Assembly: GCF_003946145.1 (NCBI RefSeq)
Contig: NZ_RHOC01000003.1
Location: 186,001-250,000, forward strand
Source: Levilactobacillus huananensis
GTDB lineage: Bacteria; Bacillota; Bacilli; Lactobacillales; Lactobacillaceae
DNA: 64,000 nucleotides
Reading direction: 5' to 3'
A model generated the notes under the pieces. The model ran no database searches, was not told the origin of the DNA, and saw only the letters and a program-made list of their open reading frames with translations. Made by a program: the position numbers and the translations under genes. This document shows positions 38,907 to 47,765 of the stretch, piece by piece; within the stretch, counting starts at the first letter, position 1; every line of letters begins with the position of its first letter.

Positions 38907-39340
38907 AGTTAATGGGTCTAGATGTTGGATCACGAACGGTCGGCATTGCTATTAGCGATGCCTTAGGCTGGACGGCCCAGGGGATTGAAATCATTCGGAT
39001 TAATGAGGATGAAGAGATCTTTGGAATCGACCGTGTCGCAGAATTGGTCCAGGAACATGATGTCCAAGGCTTTGTGGTCGGTCTACCTAAGAATATGAAT
39101 AATTCCTTGGGGCCTCGGGCCGAGGCGTCAGAGCGCTATGGTGAGATGCTGACAGAACGGTTCCATTTGCCAGTTGACTTCGAGGACGAACGATTGACAA
39201 CCGTTGAAGCGGAGCGTATGTTAGTGGAACAAGCGGATACGTCTCGCCGCAAACGAAAGAAAGTAATTGATAAATTAGCAGCCGGGTTAATCCTGCAGAA
39301 CTATTTAGATCGGCATGGTAAATTAACCCGAGAAAAGTGA
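38903..39340 (+). CDS. ruvX: Putative Holliday junction resolvase RuvX (YqgF/YrrK)
   Basis: RNase H-fold nuclease. The family is implicated in junction resolution and in pre-16S rRNA maturation. The 145 residues begin [19 protein letters not shown] (first catalytic Asp), and include [14 protein letters not shown] and [13 protein letters not shown] (Glu/Asp cluster). It overlaps ireB by 4 bp and is followed by the DUF1292 gene, the standard ireB-ruvX-yrzB trio. Confidence 0.94.
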   Translation: MKLMGLDVGSRTVGIAISDALGWTAQGIEIIRINEDEEIFGIDRVAELVQEHDVQGFVVGLPKNMNNSLGPRAEASERYGEMLTERFHLPVDFEDERLTTVEAERMLVEQADTSRRKRKKVIDKLAAGLILQNYLDRHGKLTREK

Positions 39341-39348
39341 GGTTTCGC

Positions 39349-39660
39349 ATGAACGAAGACCAAGAACAAATCACGTTAGTTGACGAAAATGGTAATGAAG
39401 AGTTATACGATGTCCTATTTACCTTTGAATCCGATGACTTTGGTAAGTCATACATTTTGATTTACCCGTCTGGTAAGAGCGAGGATGAGGAAGTTGACAT
39501 CCAAGCTTATGCTTTACCAGCCGAAGACGATCCAGCCAACCCAACCGGTGGAGATTTACAATTAATCGAATCCGACGAAGAATGGGATATGATTGAATCC
39601 GTATTGAACACTTTCCTTTCTGACGGGGAAATCAATCCCGACGCCGGCAAGAAAAACTAG
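39349..39660 (+). CDS. DUF1292 protein (YrzB-like)
   Basis: Acidic 103-residue cytosolic protein of unknown function (ITLVDENGNEELYDVLFTF, then YILIYPSG, and a C-terminal DEEWDMIESVLNTF). It is always found next to ireB-ruvX in Firmicutes. The start is the ATG after GTGAGG; an in-frame GTG 12 bp upstream overlaps the ruvX stop. A terminator follows. Confidence 0.9.
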   Translation: MNEDQEQITLVDENGNEELYDVLFTFESDDFGKSYILIYPSGKSEDEEVDIQAYALPAEDDPANPTGGDLQLIESDEEWDMIESVLNTFLSDGEINPDAGKKN

Positions 39661-39672
39661 TCATTAAGATCA

Positions 39673-39703
39673 AAAAAGGGCGGAGGACTTCCGCTCTTTT
39701 TTA
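39673..39703 (+). terminator. Terminator after the ireB-ruvX-DUF1292 operon
   Basis: AGGGCGGA / TCCGCTCT stem (one G-U) with flanking A-run and T-run. Confidence 0.85.
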
Positions 39704-39803
39704 TTTGGCGCGAAGTGATGACCTATTGGCGGGTGAAAGGCGTGCAACGTTCCCCGGATTAATGGTAAAATGAAGCGTTATGCAAAACAGGGGGAATATC
39801 GAT

Positions 39804-40061
39804 ATGACGGAACAGACACATCGGTTTAAAGCCACAATTGCTGGAAAGACTTATACGATTGTGGGTCAAGCGACTGACGAACATATGCGTGCAGTCACGA
39901 CAGTTTTGAACCAACAGTTTGAACAACTAAAGACTCTCTCACCTAAGATGAGCAAGGAAGATGCCGCCATTTTAATGGCCTTCAACGCTGTTTCAGATCA
40001 GCTGAAGATGGCAGATGAACAGACTGACAAGCCGACGGATTCCACGGAAACGGGGAATTAG
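39804..40061 (+). CDS. zapA: Cell division protein ZapA
   Basis: FtsZ-ring stabiliser of 85 residues. The N-terminal strand region RFKATIAGKTYTIVG and the helical MRAVTTVLNQQFEQLK and AAILMAFNAVSDQL segments fit ZapA. The start is the ATG 9 nt after GGGGG; an earlier in-frame ATG overlaps that site. An extended -10 TGGTAAAAT lies at 39763-39771. The C-terminal 15 residues are Thr/Asp-rich and variable. The order zapA-cvpA-mutS2 is conserved. Confidence 0.9.
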   Translation: MTEQTHRFKATIAGKTYTIVGQATDEHMRAVTTVLNQQFEQLKTLSPKMSKEDAAILMAFNAVSDQLKMADEQTDKPTDSTETGN

Positions 40062-40062
40062 G

Positions 40063-40590
40063 GTGGGATTGAGTCTGATTATTATCGTCCTACTGGTTCT
40101 GGGATTTCACCGGGGGTATCGCCGCGGGTTGTTGCGGCAGATTCTAAATACCATTGGTTATTTTGTGGTATGGATCGTGGCACGCCTGCTATCACGGCCA
40201 CTGGCCGCCGGAATTGGAAAATTCGTCGGGGACCTCTCGTTGGATAGTTCGGCAAGTGTGGCAACTGCGAGTCAGAGCAGTTCCTTTTTCCTCAATGGCC
40301 TCGCCTTTTCGGCTATTTTGACGGTAGGATTTTTCATTGTTCATCGCATCATCGAGATGGTTAACAAGGCGACAAAACTGCCGGTTATTCACCAAGTGAA
40401 TGGCTTGGGGGGTGGCCTTATTAATCTCGTGGTACGATATGTGGTGATCTTTTTAGTTTTGAATTTACTCATTCTATTACCAATGACGACATTTCAGAAT
40501 AGTTATCAGGCCTCACCCGTGGCTCAGTGGATCGTCAAGGAGACCCCACTGTTATCAGAACGCCTTGTGCACTGGTGGCTCGCGGCGTGA
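40063..40590 (+). CDS. CvpA-family membrane protein
   Basis: The 175-residue protein has four predicted membrane segments: SLIIIVLLVLGFHRGYRRG, the IGYFVVWIVARLL segment, FSAILTVGFFIVHRI, and VVIFLVLNLLILL. The N-terminal GFHRGYRRGLLRQ pattern is typical of CvpA. Homologues affect colicin V release or envelope resistance; no firm role is known here. The start is the GTG one base after the zapA stop, with GGGG inside the zapA end as ribosome site. Confidence 0.87.
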   Translation: MGLSLIIIVLLVLGFHRGYRRGLLRQILNTIGYFVVWIVARLLSRPLAAGIGKFVGDLSLDSSASVATASQSSSFFLNGLAFSAILTVGFFIVHRIIEMVNKATKLPVIHQVNGLGGGLINLVVRYVVIFLVLNLLILLPMTTFQNSYQASPVAQWIVKETPLLSERLVHWWLAA

Positions 40591-40621
40591 TGCCTGACTG
40601 TTCGTGAGAAAGGAACGTCTT

Positions 40622-42985
40622 ATGAATCAAAAAACCTTAAAAATTATGGAATACGATCGGATTAAGCAGGGCTTACAGGGCTATTTAGTCTCCGCTGCCG
40701 GTCAACATGAATTAAGCCAGCTTCAACCAACGTCGGACGCCAAGACCCTGCAGATCTGGCTTGCCGAATCTAAAGATGGCGCAGATATCTATCGTTTGGA
40801 GAATGGCATTCCGTTACCTAAGCTCGATGATATTCGGCCACACCTGCATCGTTTGGCAATGGAGGCGGCGTTAAACGGCCTGGAATTGGCCCAGATCAGT
40901 CGGGTCTTGTGGACCACCGGATCTGTCGTCAAGTTCTTCCATGACTTGGCCGACAAAGAAGTTGATTTACAACGTCTGGATCGTGTTGTGAAAGAGCTCG
41001 TCACGTTGCCTGAAGTGACACGACGACTCAGGACTTCCCTGGAAGGGGACGGTCACATCACAGACGAGGCTTCGCCGGCTCTGCGTCAGATTCGCCAACA
41101 CATCACGCAGACCGAGGCAGCTATCCGGAGTACCATGGATCAATACACGCGGGGCAAGGATGCTAAGTATCTAAGCGAAACCATCGTGACTATCCGTGAT
41201 GATCGGTACGTGATTCCAGTGCGTGCCGAATATAAGCAACGTTTCGGGGGCATCGTGCACGATCAGAGTGCTAGTGGTCAGACACTGTTCATCGAACCAC
41301 AAGCTGTTGTGGGTCTGAACAACCGGCTACGCCAGAATCAGATTGACGAACGGCATGAAGAACAGCGGATTCTAGCTGAGTTAACAGCCTTGCTGGATCC
41401 TTATCAGGCTGAGATTCTGCGAAACTCAGAAATTCTCGGACATTTTGATTTTATCAATGCCAAAGCAAAATATGCGCACCACATGAAGGCAACAGAACCT
41501 AAGCTCTCCCTGGATAATCAAGTTGATCTGCGACAGGCACGACACCCCTTGATTGATCCCCACAAGGTTGTGGCTAACGACATTACGATTGGCAAAGATT
41601 ATAAGGCCATTATCGTGACGGGACCTAACACTGGTGGGAAGACAATTACTTTAAAGACGCTGGCCTTAGTGCAGTTGATGGGGCAGTCAGGGCTCTTCAT
41701 CCCGGCTAACGAAAACAGTGTTATCGGGGTCTTCGATGATATCTTCGCCGATATCGGGGATGAGCAATCTATCGAACAGAGTTTGAGTACCTTCTCCGGT
41801 CATATGGAGAATATCGTGGCCATTTTGAAGCACGCTAATGAGCGAAGCCTGATCGTTGTCGATGAATTGGGAGCCGGGACTGACCCCCAGGAAGGGGCAG
41901 CCTTAGCAATTGCCATTCTCGATGAGATCGGGACACTTGGGAGTTACGTTATGGCCTCAACCCACTATCCTGAGCTAAAAGCCTACGGATATAATCGACC
42001 AGAAACAATCAATGCCAGCATGGAATTTGATGGTGACACACTTCAGCCAACGTATCACTTGCTGATTGGGATTCCTGGGCGAAGTAATGCCTTAGACATT
42101 GCGGCTAGGTTAGGGATGCCCGAGCAGATTGTCTCCGCGGCTCGTGGCCTAACCGATCAGGATAGTCAGGACTTGAATGCTATGATTAGCGACCTGACCG
42201 AACAAAAACGTCGCGTAGATGCCGATGCGGCCCAACTCAGTCAAGAGTTGAAGGATGCTGGCGAGTTACACAGCCAGTTACAACAACAGTTCGATCACTA
42301 CCAGCAGCAAAAGGATCATCTGATGATTGATGCGAAGCGAGAAGCCAATCGGTTGGTTGATGAATCTCGTAAGCGGGCCAACCAGATCATTGCAGACCTC
42401 CGTAAGAAGCAGTTGGCGGCTGGTCAGAGTGTCGTAAAGGAAGACGAGTTGATTGCCGCACAGGGGGCTCTGAACGCTCTTCAACAGGACACAAAGCTTA
42501 AGAAAAATCGGGTGTTACGTCGTGAGAAAGCCAAGTTAGACTTCCACAAGGGTGACAGCGTGCTGGTCAAGTCTTACGGCCAAGTTGGGGTCCTCGTAGA
42601 ACAACTCGATGATAACAATTGGGAAGTTCAGTTGGGGATCTTGAAGATGAAGATCGCTACCCGCGATATGGAAAAAGCTAAGGATCCAGCAAAGAGTGCC
42701 AAACAGCCCCGAGCTACGGTTCGACGGACAGGATCTAACGGCATGTCACCAACCTTGGATCTGCGTGGACATCGTTACGAAGAAGCCATGGCCGAGGTCG
42801 ATCGCTATATTGATTCTGCTTTGTTGGCAGGTTATCCATCCGTGACGATTATTCACGGGAAGGGTACCGGGGCTTTACGTAAAGGTGTTACCGAATACTT
42901 GAAGCGCAACAATCGGATCAAAAGCTTTGGATTTTCACCGGCAAATGCTGGTGGGGATGGATCAACTGTGGTTCGTTTCAAGTAA
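40622..42985 (+). CDS. mutS2: MutS2 (RqcU-type ribosome-collision ATPase/nuclease)
   Basis: MutS-like ATPase without the mismatch-binding domain. In Bacillus it splits collided ribosomes for quality control; older work proposed anti-recombination. The 787 residues contain Walker A TGPNTGGKT near 333, DELGAGTDPQEG near 412, a long coiled coil (about 520-640), a KOW-like region, and a C-terminal Smr domain with LDLRGHRYEEA and HGKGTGALR. The start is the ATG after AAAGGA. Confidence 0.96.
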   Translation: MNQKTLKIMEYDRIKQGLQGYLVSAAGQHELSQLQPTSDAKTLQIWLAESKDGADIYRLENGIPLPKLDDIRPHLHRLAMEAALNGLELAQISRVLWTTGSVVKFFHDLADKEVDLQRLDRVVKELVTLPEVTRRLRTSLEGDGHITDEASPALRQIRQHITQTEAAIRSTMDQYTRGKDAKYLSETIVTIRDDRYVIPVRAEYKQRFGGIVHDQSASGQTLFIEPQAVVGLNNRLRQNQIDERHEEQRILAELTALLDPYQAEILRNSEILGHFDFINAKAKYAHHMKATEPKLSLDNQVDLRQARHPLIDPHKVVANDITIGKDYKAIIVTGPNTGGKTITLKTLALVQLMGQSGLFIPANENSVIGVFDDIFADIGDEQSIEQSLSTFSGHMENIVAILKHANERSLIVVDELGAGTDPQEGAALAIAILDEIGTLGSYVMASTHYPELKAYGYNRPETINASMEFDGDTLQPTYHLLIGIPGRSNALDIAARLGMPEQIVSAARGLTDQDSQDLNAMISDLTEQKRRVDADAAQLSQELKDAGELHSQLQQQFDHYQQQKDHLMIDAKREANRLVDESRKRANQIIADLRKKQLAAGQSVVKEDELIAAQGALNALQQDTKLKKNRVLRREKAKLDFHKGDSVLVKSYGQVGVLVEQLDDNNWEVQLGILKMKIATRDMEKAKDPAKSAKQPRATVRRTGSNGMSPTLDLRGHRYEEAMAEVDRYIDSALLAGYPSVTIIHGKGTGALRKGVTEYLKRNNRIKSFGFSPANAGGDGSTVVRFK

Positions 42986-43012
42986 CCTACTAATTAGTTG
43001 TAAGCAACTTAG

Positions 43013-43043
43013 TTGTGATTTTAACTCAGTCTGTTAGACTGAG
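43013..43043 (+). promoter_or_regulatory. trxA promoter overlapped by a perfect palindrome
   Basis: TTGTGA (43013-43018), a 16-nt spacer, and TAGACT (43035-43040). The -10 lies within CTCAGTCT-GTT-AGACTGAG (43025-43043), an 8-bp perfect inverted repeat without a T-tail, so an operator is more likely than a terminator. Confidence 0.5.
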
Positions 43044-43103
43044 ACTTGAAGTTAAGACCAGCGGCCTATTCTGACCGCCATGATGAAAAAGGGAGGCAAT
43101 ACG

Positions 43104-43418
43104 ATGGTTACGGAAACAACAGATAAAACCTTCGAAAAAGATACGGCAACCGGCGTGACGCTGACAGACTTTTGGGCAACTTGGTGTGGTCCTTGTCGGA
43201 TGCAATCACCAGTCGTTGAGCAGTTGGCTGAGGAAATGGATAACGTTACTTTTAACAAGATGGACGTTGATGCCAACCCGAATACACCACAATCATTTGG
43301 AATCATGAGTATTCCAACCTTATTGGTCAAAAAGGACGGCAAAGTGGTTGACTCCATTGTGGGTTACCATTCTAAAGACCAATTAAAGAAAATCTTAGAT
43401 CAATATCTCGAAGCCTAA
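43104..43418 (+). CDS. trxA: Thioredoxin
   Basis: Cytosolic disulfide reductase of 104 residues with the active site WCGPC near residues 29-33 (FWATWCGPCRM) and the cis-Pro SIPTLLV near 74. The start is the ATG after AAGGGAGG; an earlier ATG in frame has no ribosome site. It lies between mutS2 and the convergent yslB gene and is ended by a strong bidirectional hairpin. It could reduce the Tpx encoded at 2378-2887. Confidence 0.97.
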   Translation: MVTETTDKTFEKDTATGVTLTDFWATWCGPCRMQSPVVEQLAEEMDNVTFNKMDVDANPNTPQSFGIMSIPTLLVKKDGKVVDSIVGYHSKDQLKKILDQYLEA

Positions 43419-43420
43419 TT

Positions 43421-43462
43421 AGAAAGGACATCACCGTTTTTACTGGTGATGTCCTTTCTTTT
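43421..43462. terminator. Bidirectional terminator between trxA and yslB
   Basis: AGAAAGGACATCACC pairs with GGTGATGTCCTTTCT, followed by TTTT; it serves both convergent genes. Confidence 0.93.
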
Positions 43463-43484
43463 GGAATCAAATCAAATTTTGAAG

Positions 43485-44000
43485 TTAGTCTTGTGGCCCC
43501 TCAGTTGTGGGTGGCGTGAGCAAATCTAGCGGTTTCGGTGCATCAAAGTCGGGGATGAGATCGTCTGGATCAGTGTAAACATCAAAGACCACAGCTTGGT
43601 TACGCAGTTTTCGTGGTGTTTCAGTCAGCTCGGCTTCAGTGACGACGCCGAGTTGTTGTGACATCATTTCGGCAAGAAAACCAGCCTCAAGGGTGAAGTC
43701 AGCTTCGGCCCCCAGCCTAAGACGCAGACGTACGGGCTCGCCGCCAAGTTGCCAGCGGGTCATCTGTTCAGTCTGTTTTTCCAGTGATAGAGTGCCGAAC
43801 CCTGCCTGATCAAAGAAAATTGCGGCGTCATTAGGATTCCCGACTGGGAACTTTCGGGCCAATGACTTCCCAGCCCAATAGCCAATAGCGCCTTGGTCAT
43901 CGCCGAGAAGTTCCGGTAGTAAAGCATCGCGGAGAATAAATTGAGGAAGGTAGGCTGAACCAGTGGTATCTTCCATGACAGTTTCGTAGAGTTTTTTCAC
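43485..44000 (-). CDS. DUF2507 protein (YslB-like)
   Basis: The 171-residue cytosolic protein is of unknown function, with the family pattern ..LLPELLGDDQGAIGYWAGKSLARKFP and FEAGFLAEM-like FTLEAGFLAEMMSQQ. The start is the GTG 9 nt after AAAGGAG; a longer ATG start upstream would overlap that ribosome site. It lies near trxA and murI, as yslB does in Bacillus. Confidence 0.85.
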   Translation of the reverse strand: MKKLYETVMEDTTGSAYLPQFILRDALLPELLGDDQGAIGYWAGKSLARKFPVGNPNDAAIFFDQAGFGTLSLEKQTEQMTRWQLGGEPVRLRLRLGAEADFTLEAGFLAEMMSQQLGVVTEAELTETPRKLRNQAVVFDVYTDPDDLIPDFDAPKPLDLLTPPTTEGPQD

Positions 44001-44126
44001 GAGAGTTGACTCCTTTTTCCGTTTAGATTCTGATTTCATTATACCTTAAAAAGGGAACCGCGCTGGACTGGAACGAAATTTAAGCCTTTTTTATCCCCCG
44101 AATCTGGATTTTAGTGGGGGTGTTGC

Positions 44127-44155
44127 TTGAAACCGGTTCAGAAAAAGGCGATAAT
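44127..44155 (+). promoter_or_regulatory. Promoter of the murI operon
   Basis: TTGAAA, a 17-nt spacer, and GATAAT. Confidence 0.65.
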
Positions 44156-44189
44156 ATAGGTTCAAGCAATGACAAAGGAGCGTTGATTC

Positions 44190-45023
44190 ATGCAGAATAG
44201 TCCAATTGGGTTAATGGATTCAGGAGTCGGCGGCTTAACGGTACTTAAAGAAGTACAGCGCTTGTTGCCCACCGAAGACACGGTGTTTTTGGGGGATCAG
44301 GCGCGGTTACCTTATGGCCCGAGAACGGTCGCGGAGGTCACCACATTTACCCGCCAGATCGCGCATTTTTTACAGCGGGAAGCGCATATTAAGATGCTTG
44401 TGATTGCCTGTAATACGGCCACGGCGGCAGCATTAGATACGATGCAAAATGAACTCGATATTCCCGTAGTTGGGGTGATTGCCCCGGGGGCACGGGCAGC
44501 AACTCAGGTCACTCGTAACCATCGAATCGGGGTTATTGCAACTACCGGGACGATAAAGAGTGATCAGTATCGCCAAACAATTCTAGCTAGGGATAACCGG
44601 AATACGGTGATTTCATTGGCCTGTCAGGATTTGGTAACTTTAGTAGAGGCTAACGATCTGACCTCAGAGCACGCACAACAAGTGGTAGCCGATGATTTGA
44701 CGCCACTACTGGATCAAGATATAGATACTTTAATTATGGGATGTACTCATTTTCCACTCTTGCGGCCACTCATCCAACAAGTCATGGGGGACCAAGTGAC
44801 CTTGGTAGATCCCGGTACAGCGACGGCCAATATGGTGACGTCACTTCTAGACTATTGGAATTTGGCTAACCCCAAAGTAGGCGCAACAGCTAGGTACTAT
44901 ACAACCGGAGATGTAGTGAACTTTAACAAGTTAGCCGATCACTGGTTAGACCAAACACCGATTCGGGCTATTCATTTACCGCTCAGCGAACTTACCACAA
45001 CCTTGGAGGTTAATAACAAATGA
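44190..45023 (+). CDS. murI: Glutamate racemase
   Basis: Makes D-glutamate for peptidoglycan. The 277-residue protein has MDSGVGGLTVLKE near the N-terminus and the two catalytic cysteines in ACNTATA near 75 and GCTHFPLL near 186. It overlaps the following rdgB by 4 bp. The murI-rdgB-ysnB run is conserved in Firmicutes. Confidence 0.97.
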   Translation: MQNSPIGLMDSGVGGLTVLKEVQRLLPTEDTVFLGDQARLPYGPRTVAEVTTFTRQIAHFLQREAHIKMLVIACNTATAAALDTMQNELDIPVVGVIAPGARAATQVTRNHRIGVIATTGTIKSDQYRQTILARDNRNTVISLACQDLVTLVEANDLTSEHAQQVVADDLTPLLDQDIDTLIMGCTHFPLLRPLIQQVMGDQVTLVDPGTATANMVTSLLDYWNLANPKVGATARYYTTGDVVNFNKLADHWLDQTPIRAIHLPLSELTTTLEVNNK

Positions 45024-45619
45024 CAAACACGATTGTAGTTGCGACAAATAATCCAGGGAAGGCCCAAGAATTTCGGGCCATCTTCGAACCAAAGGGACTG
45101 ACTGTTAAAACGCTGGCAGATTTCCCCAATCTCAAGCAAGTCAACGAGACTGGCAAAACGTTCACGGAGAATGCTGAGTTAAAGGCCACTTCAGTAGCCC
45201 AAGAAACCCAATTACCCGTCTTAGCTGATGATTCCGGCCTGATGGTAGATGCCTTGAACGGTGAACCTGGTATTTATTCTGCCCGGTATGCTGGGGATCA
45301 TGATGACGCGAAAAATAACGCTAAATTACTGGCAAACTTAGCAGGTGTGCCTGCCGAAAAGCGGACGGCTGCCTTTCATACTTCATTGGTTTTGATTAAG
45401 CCCGATGGCAAGAAATTAGTCGCAACGGGTGAGGTTCGCGGCGTGATCTTGACCGCACCACGGGGCCACGATGGCTTTGGGTATGATCCCTTATTTTATG
45501 TGCCCAGTGAAGGTCAAACATTTGCTGAAATGGGGATGGCAAAGAAAAACCAACATAGCCATCGAGCCAAGGCAACCGCTGCGATGTTACCGAAATTTGA
45601 CGAATGGTGGGAGGCTTAA
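45020..45619 (+). CDS. rdgB: XTP/dITP diphosphatase (RdgB/HAM1)
   Basis: Removes deaminated purine triphosphates such as dITP and XTP from the nucleotide pool. The 199-residue protein shows ATNNPGKAQEF (residues 8-18), ADDSGLMVDAL with catalytic Asp near 72, GIYSARYAG, and GFGYDPLF. The start ATG overlaps the murI stop. Confidence 0.96.
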   Translation: MTNTIVVATNNPGKAQEFRAIFEPKGLTVKTLADFPNLKQVNETGKTFTENAELKATSVAQETQLPVLADDSGLMVDALNGEPGIYSARYAGDHDDAKNNAKLLANLAGVPAEKRTAAFHTSLVLIKPDGKKLVATGEVRGVILTAPRGHDGFGYDPLFYVPSEGQTFAEMGMAKKNQHSHRAKATAAMLPKFDEWWEA

Positions 45620-45621
45620 CG

Positions 45622-46146
45622 ATGAGTCGATGGTTAGTTGTCAGTGATAATCACGGGGATACGGCCATTCTGTCGACATTGCGCGATCACTTGCGTCCTG
45701 ATGTGATTTTTCACTGCGGGGATTCCGAGATGCCAGCCAGTGATCCTTGGTTTAAAGACGCCTATGCGGTTGGTGGCAACATGGATTTCGACGCTGGATT
45801 TCCGTTAGTATTGACGCCTAAAGTTGCGGGGCGGCAAGTGCTGCTTACCCACGGGCATCATGATGAAGTTAATTATGATCTAACGCAATTGGATCTGCGG
45901 GCGCAATCTGCTCAAGCGACCATTATTTTTTACGGTCACACGCATCGACTGGTGGCCGAACAGGTCGACGGGCGTTTGTTTGTGAATCCCGGCAGTATTA
46001 GCCAACCACGCGGTGAGTTTCGCTATTTAGGTGGGACGGCCGCTTTAGTTACGGTGACGGCAACCCAGACGGTGGTCCAGTACGTCGACCGCAAGGCCCA
46101 ACCGATTGCTGACCTCAAGTTTACCTTTGACCACGTCAAGGCTTAG
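45622..46146 (+). CDS. YfcE/MJ0936-type metallophosphoesterase (YsnB-like)
   Basis: The 174-residue calcineurin-like phosphodiesterase has VVSDNHGD (residues 6-13), HCGDSEMP, GNMDFD, THGHHDEV, YGHTHR and NPGSISQPRGE. The start is the ATG after GGGAGG; the upstream in-frame ATG is inside rdgB. It lies 2 bp after rdgB and is probably cotranscribed. The physiological substrate is unknown. Confidence 0.93.
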   Translation: MSRWLVVSDNHGDTAILSTLRDHLRPDVIFHCGDSEMPASDPWFKDAYAVGGNMDFDAGFPLVLTPKVAGRQVLLTHGHHDEVNYDLTQLDLRAQSAQATIIFYGHTHRLVAEQVDGRLFVNPGSISQPRGEFRYLGGTAALVTVTATQTVVQYVDRKAQPIADLKFTFDHVKA

Positions 46147-46164
46147 AAAGGATGAATTTAGCTT

Positions 46165-46671
46165 ATGATTGATACTGCTGTCGAGCAGATGCTTCTGCAA
46201 GATACCAGAAGCTATGTTATTCCTGCCGACGTGGTGGCCAATGTCACGGCCAGCAATACGTTGGAACATGCACTGATGGTGCTTTCTAAGGTGGGATACA
46301 ATCGGATTCCGGTTTTGGCTGCGAATGATCACCTTCAGGGGATGATCTCTCTAGCGGCAATTACCGATAAGTTACTACAAGTTCCCGGAGCCGCGGTTGA
46401 CCAGCTGAGTCATTATAAGGTGGCAGATGCGATGTCACCGGTTGGTCATTGGGTTGATGATCCGAAAAAATTGGAAATCATTTTGAATTACCTGGTGGAT
46501 GATCCATTTATCCCGTTGATTGACGATCACCAGGTGTTCCAAGGAATTATTACGCGGCGAGAACTCTTAAAACGAATTAATTATTTGGCTCACAACTTAC
46601 ACGTTAATTATGACGTGACACCAAAGCAACTGACGGCGGAAACGCCAATCCACAGTGTGGGACAGTCATAA
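46165..46671 (+). CDS. cbpB: CBS-pair protein (CbpB/DarB-like c-di-AMP binder)
   Basis: The 168-residue cytosolic protein contains two CBS motifs (ASNTLEHALMVLSKVGYNRIPVL and ..LEIILNYLVDDPFIPLIDD) ending in HNLHVNYD. Homologues in Bacillus and Listeria (YkuL/CbpB) bind c-di-AMP and, when free of it, activate the (p)ppGpp synthetase Rel. It is fourth in the murI-rdgB-ysnB run and is followed by a terminator. Confidence 0.87.
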   Translation: MIDTAVEQMLLQDTRSYVIPADVVANVTASNTLEHALMVLSKVGYNRIPVLAANDHLQGMISLAAITDKLLQVPGAAVDQLSHYKVADAMSPVGHWVDDPKKLEIILNYLVDDPFIPLIDDHQVFQGIITRRELLKRINYLAHNLHVNYDVTPKQLTAETPIHSVGQS

Positions 46672-46680
46672 AGAACTAGA

Positions 46681-46713
46681 AAAAGCCAGGACATCATTGT
46701 CCTGGCTTTGTTT
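46681..46713. terminator. Bidirectional terminator between cbpB and mscS
   Basis: AAAGCCAGGACA-TCAT-TGTCCTGGCTTT, a perfect 12-bp stem with flanking A and T runs. Confidence 0.93.
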
Positions 46714-46725
46714 GATCACAACAGG

Positions 46726-47592
46726 TTAAACCGTTGTTGACGTATGCGCTGGCAGGTTGATACCGGCCTGGCGAATGGCTTTGAGATAGGCCGTGAGAAA
46801 GATAGCCTGAAGCGAGAATTGAGTGCCACTCTCGCAGACCAGACTGACCTGGTAAACCAGTTCACCAGTAGGCAAGGTGACCACCCCAGTTGGTAAGGGT
46901 GTCCCAATGACACCAGGGTGCTTTGGCAGCAACTCTTGATTGACCTGTTCGATGATGGGTCGTAACTGTTCGACGGGAGTAGTGGGGGCGATGGGGATGT
47001 TTACCGTGGCCCGCATGTTGTTCCGTGATCGGTTGGAGACAATGGTGATATTCCGGTTAGGAATGAAATTAATGGTGCCATCGGCACTTGTCACCTGAGT
47101 CGTTCGCAAACCGATTGCCGTGACCACACCTTCAATAGCGCCGATCTTGACGGTTTCGCCGACATCGATCTGCTGTTCTATGAGAATGGAGACGCCAGTT
47201 ACCAGATCACTCACGAAGCCTTGGGCACCGAGCCCTAAAGCCAAACTGAAGATTCCAGCACCAGCGATTAAAGTTCCCACCGGCACGCCCAGTGTAGAGA
47301 GCATGGCATACAGCCAGAAGAACACGATCGTGTAGTGGAAGATATTCATGGAGAGCATGCTAATGGTCTGGAGTCGATTGTTGGATCCCAGTTTGGGATT
47401 CAGATACCGCTTGAAGCTCCGTTTAAGAATCGCTTTCCCAACGAGGTTCACAAAGAAAAAGAGAACGGTCAGGAAGAGTAGGGTGAGAAAGCGGCTGGTA
47501 ATCAGGTGCCAGAGGTCTTCCCAATTAAAGGTATTTAGATAATGTTGCATCCCTTTAGAAGTCGTGGCTGTTGTGGATATTAGGGCCGTCAA
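46726..47592 (-). CDS. mscS: Small-conductance mechanosensitive channel (MscS family)
   Basis: Releases osmolytes under hypo-osmotic shock. The 288 residues include an N-terminal membrane part (FLTLLFLTVLFFFVNLV, IFHYTIVFFWLYAML), the pore helix region GTLIAGAGIFSLALGLGAQGFVSDLV, then the beta domain (GETVKIGAIEGVVTAIGLRTT, IPNRNI). The start is TTG, 8 nt after GGGAGG. It is a single gene, convergent with cbpB. Confidence 0.95.
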   Translation of the reverse strand: MTALISTTATTSKGMQHYLNTFNWEDLWHLITSRFLTLLFLTVLFFFVNLVGKAILKRSFKRYLNPKLGSNNRLQTISMLSMNIFHYTIVFFWLYAMLSTLGVPVGTLIAGAGIFSLALGLGAQGFVSDLVTGVSILIEQQIDVGETVKIGAIEGVVTAIGLRTTQVTSADGTINFIPNRNITIVSNRSRNNMRATVNIPIAPTTPVEQLRPIIEQVNQELLPKHPGVIGTPLPTGVVTLPTGELVYQVSLVCESGTQFSLQAIFLTAYLKAIRQAGINLPAHTSTTV

Positions 47593-47765
47593 GAAACGTG
47601 CCTCCCTTAGATTAAGATTTAAAACGTTGTTTTTAGTTTAGCAGATTTTACCAATGACGCCCAGCATCCATGGAGAAAAGCCGGGATAATTCGGGGTTTT
47701 AATTGCACCAACTTGGTGAGAATGCTATTCTATTGGTAAGTAACTGAGTACAAGGAGGGGTTGTC

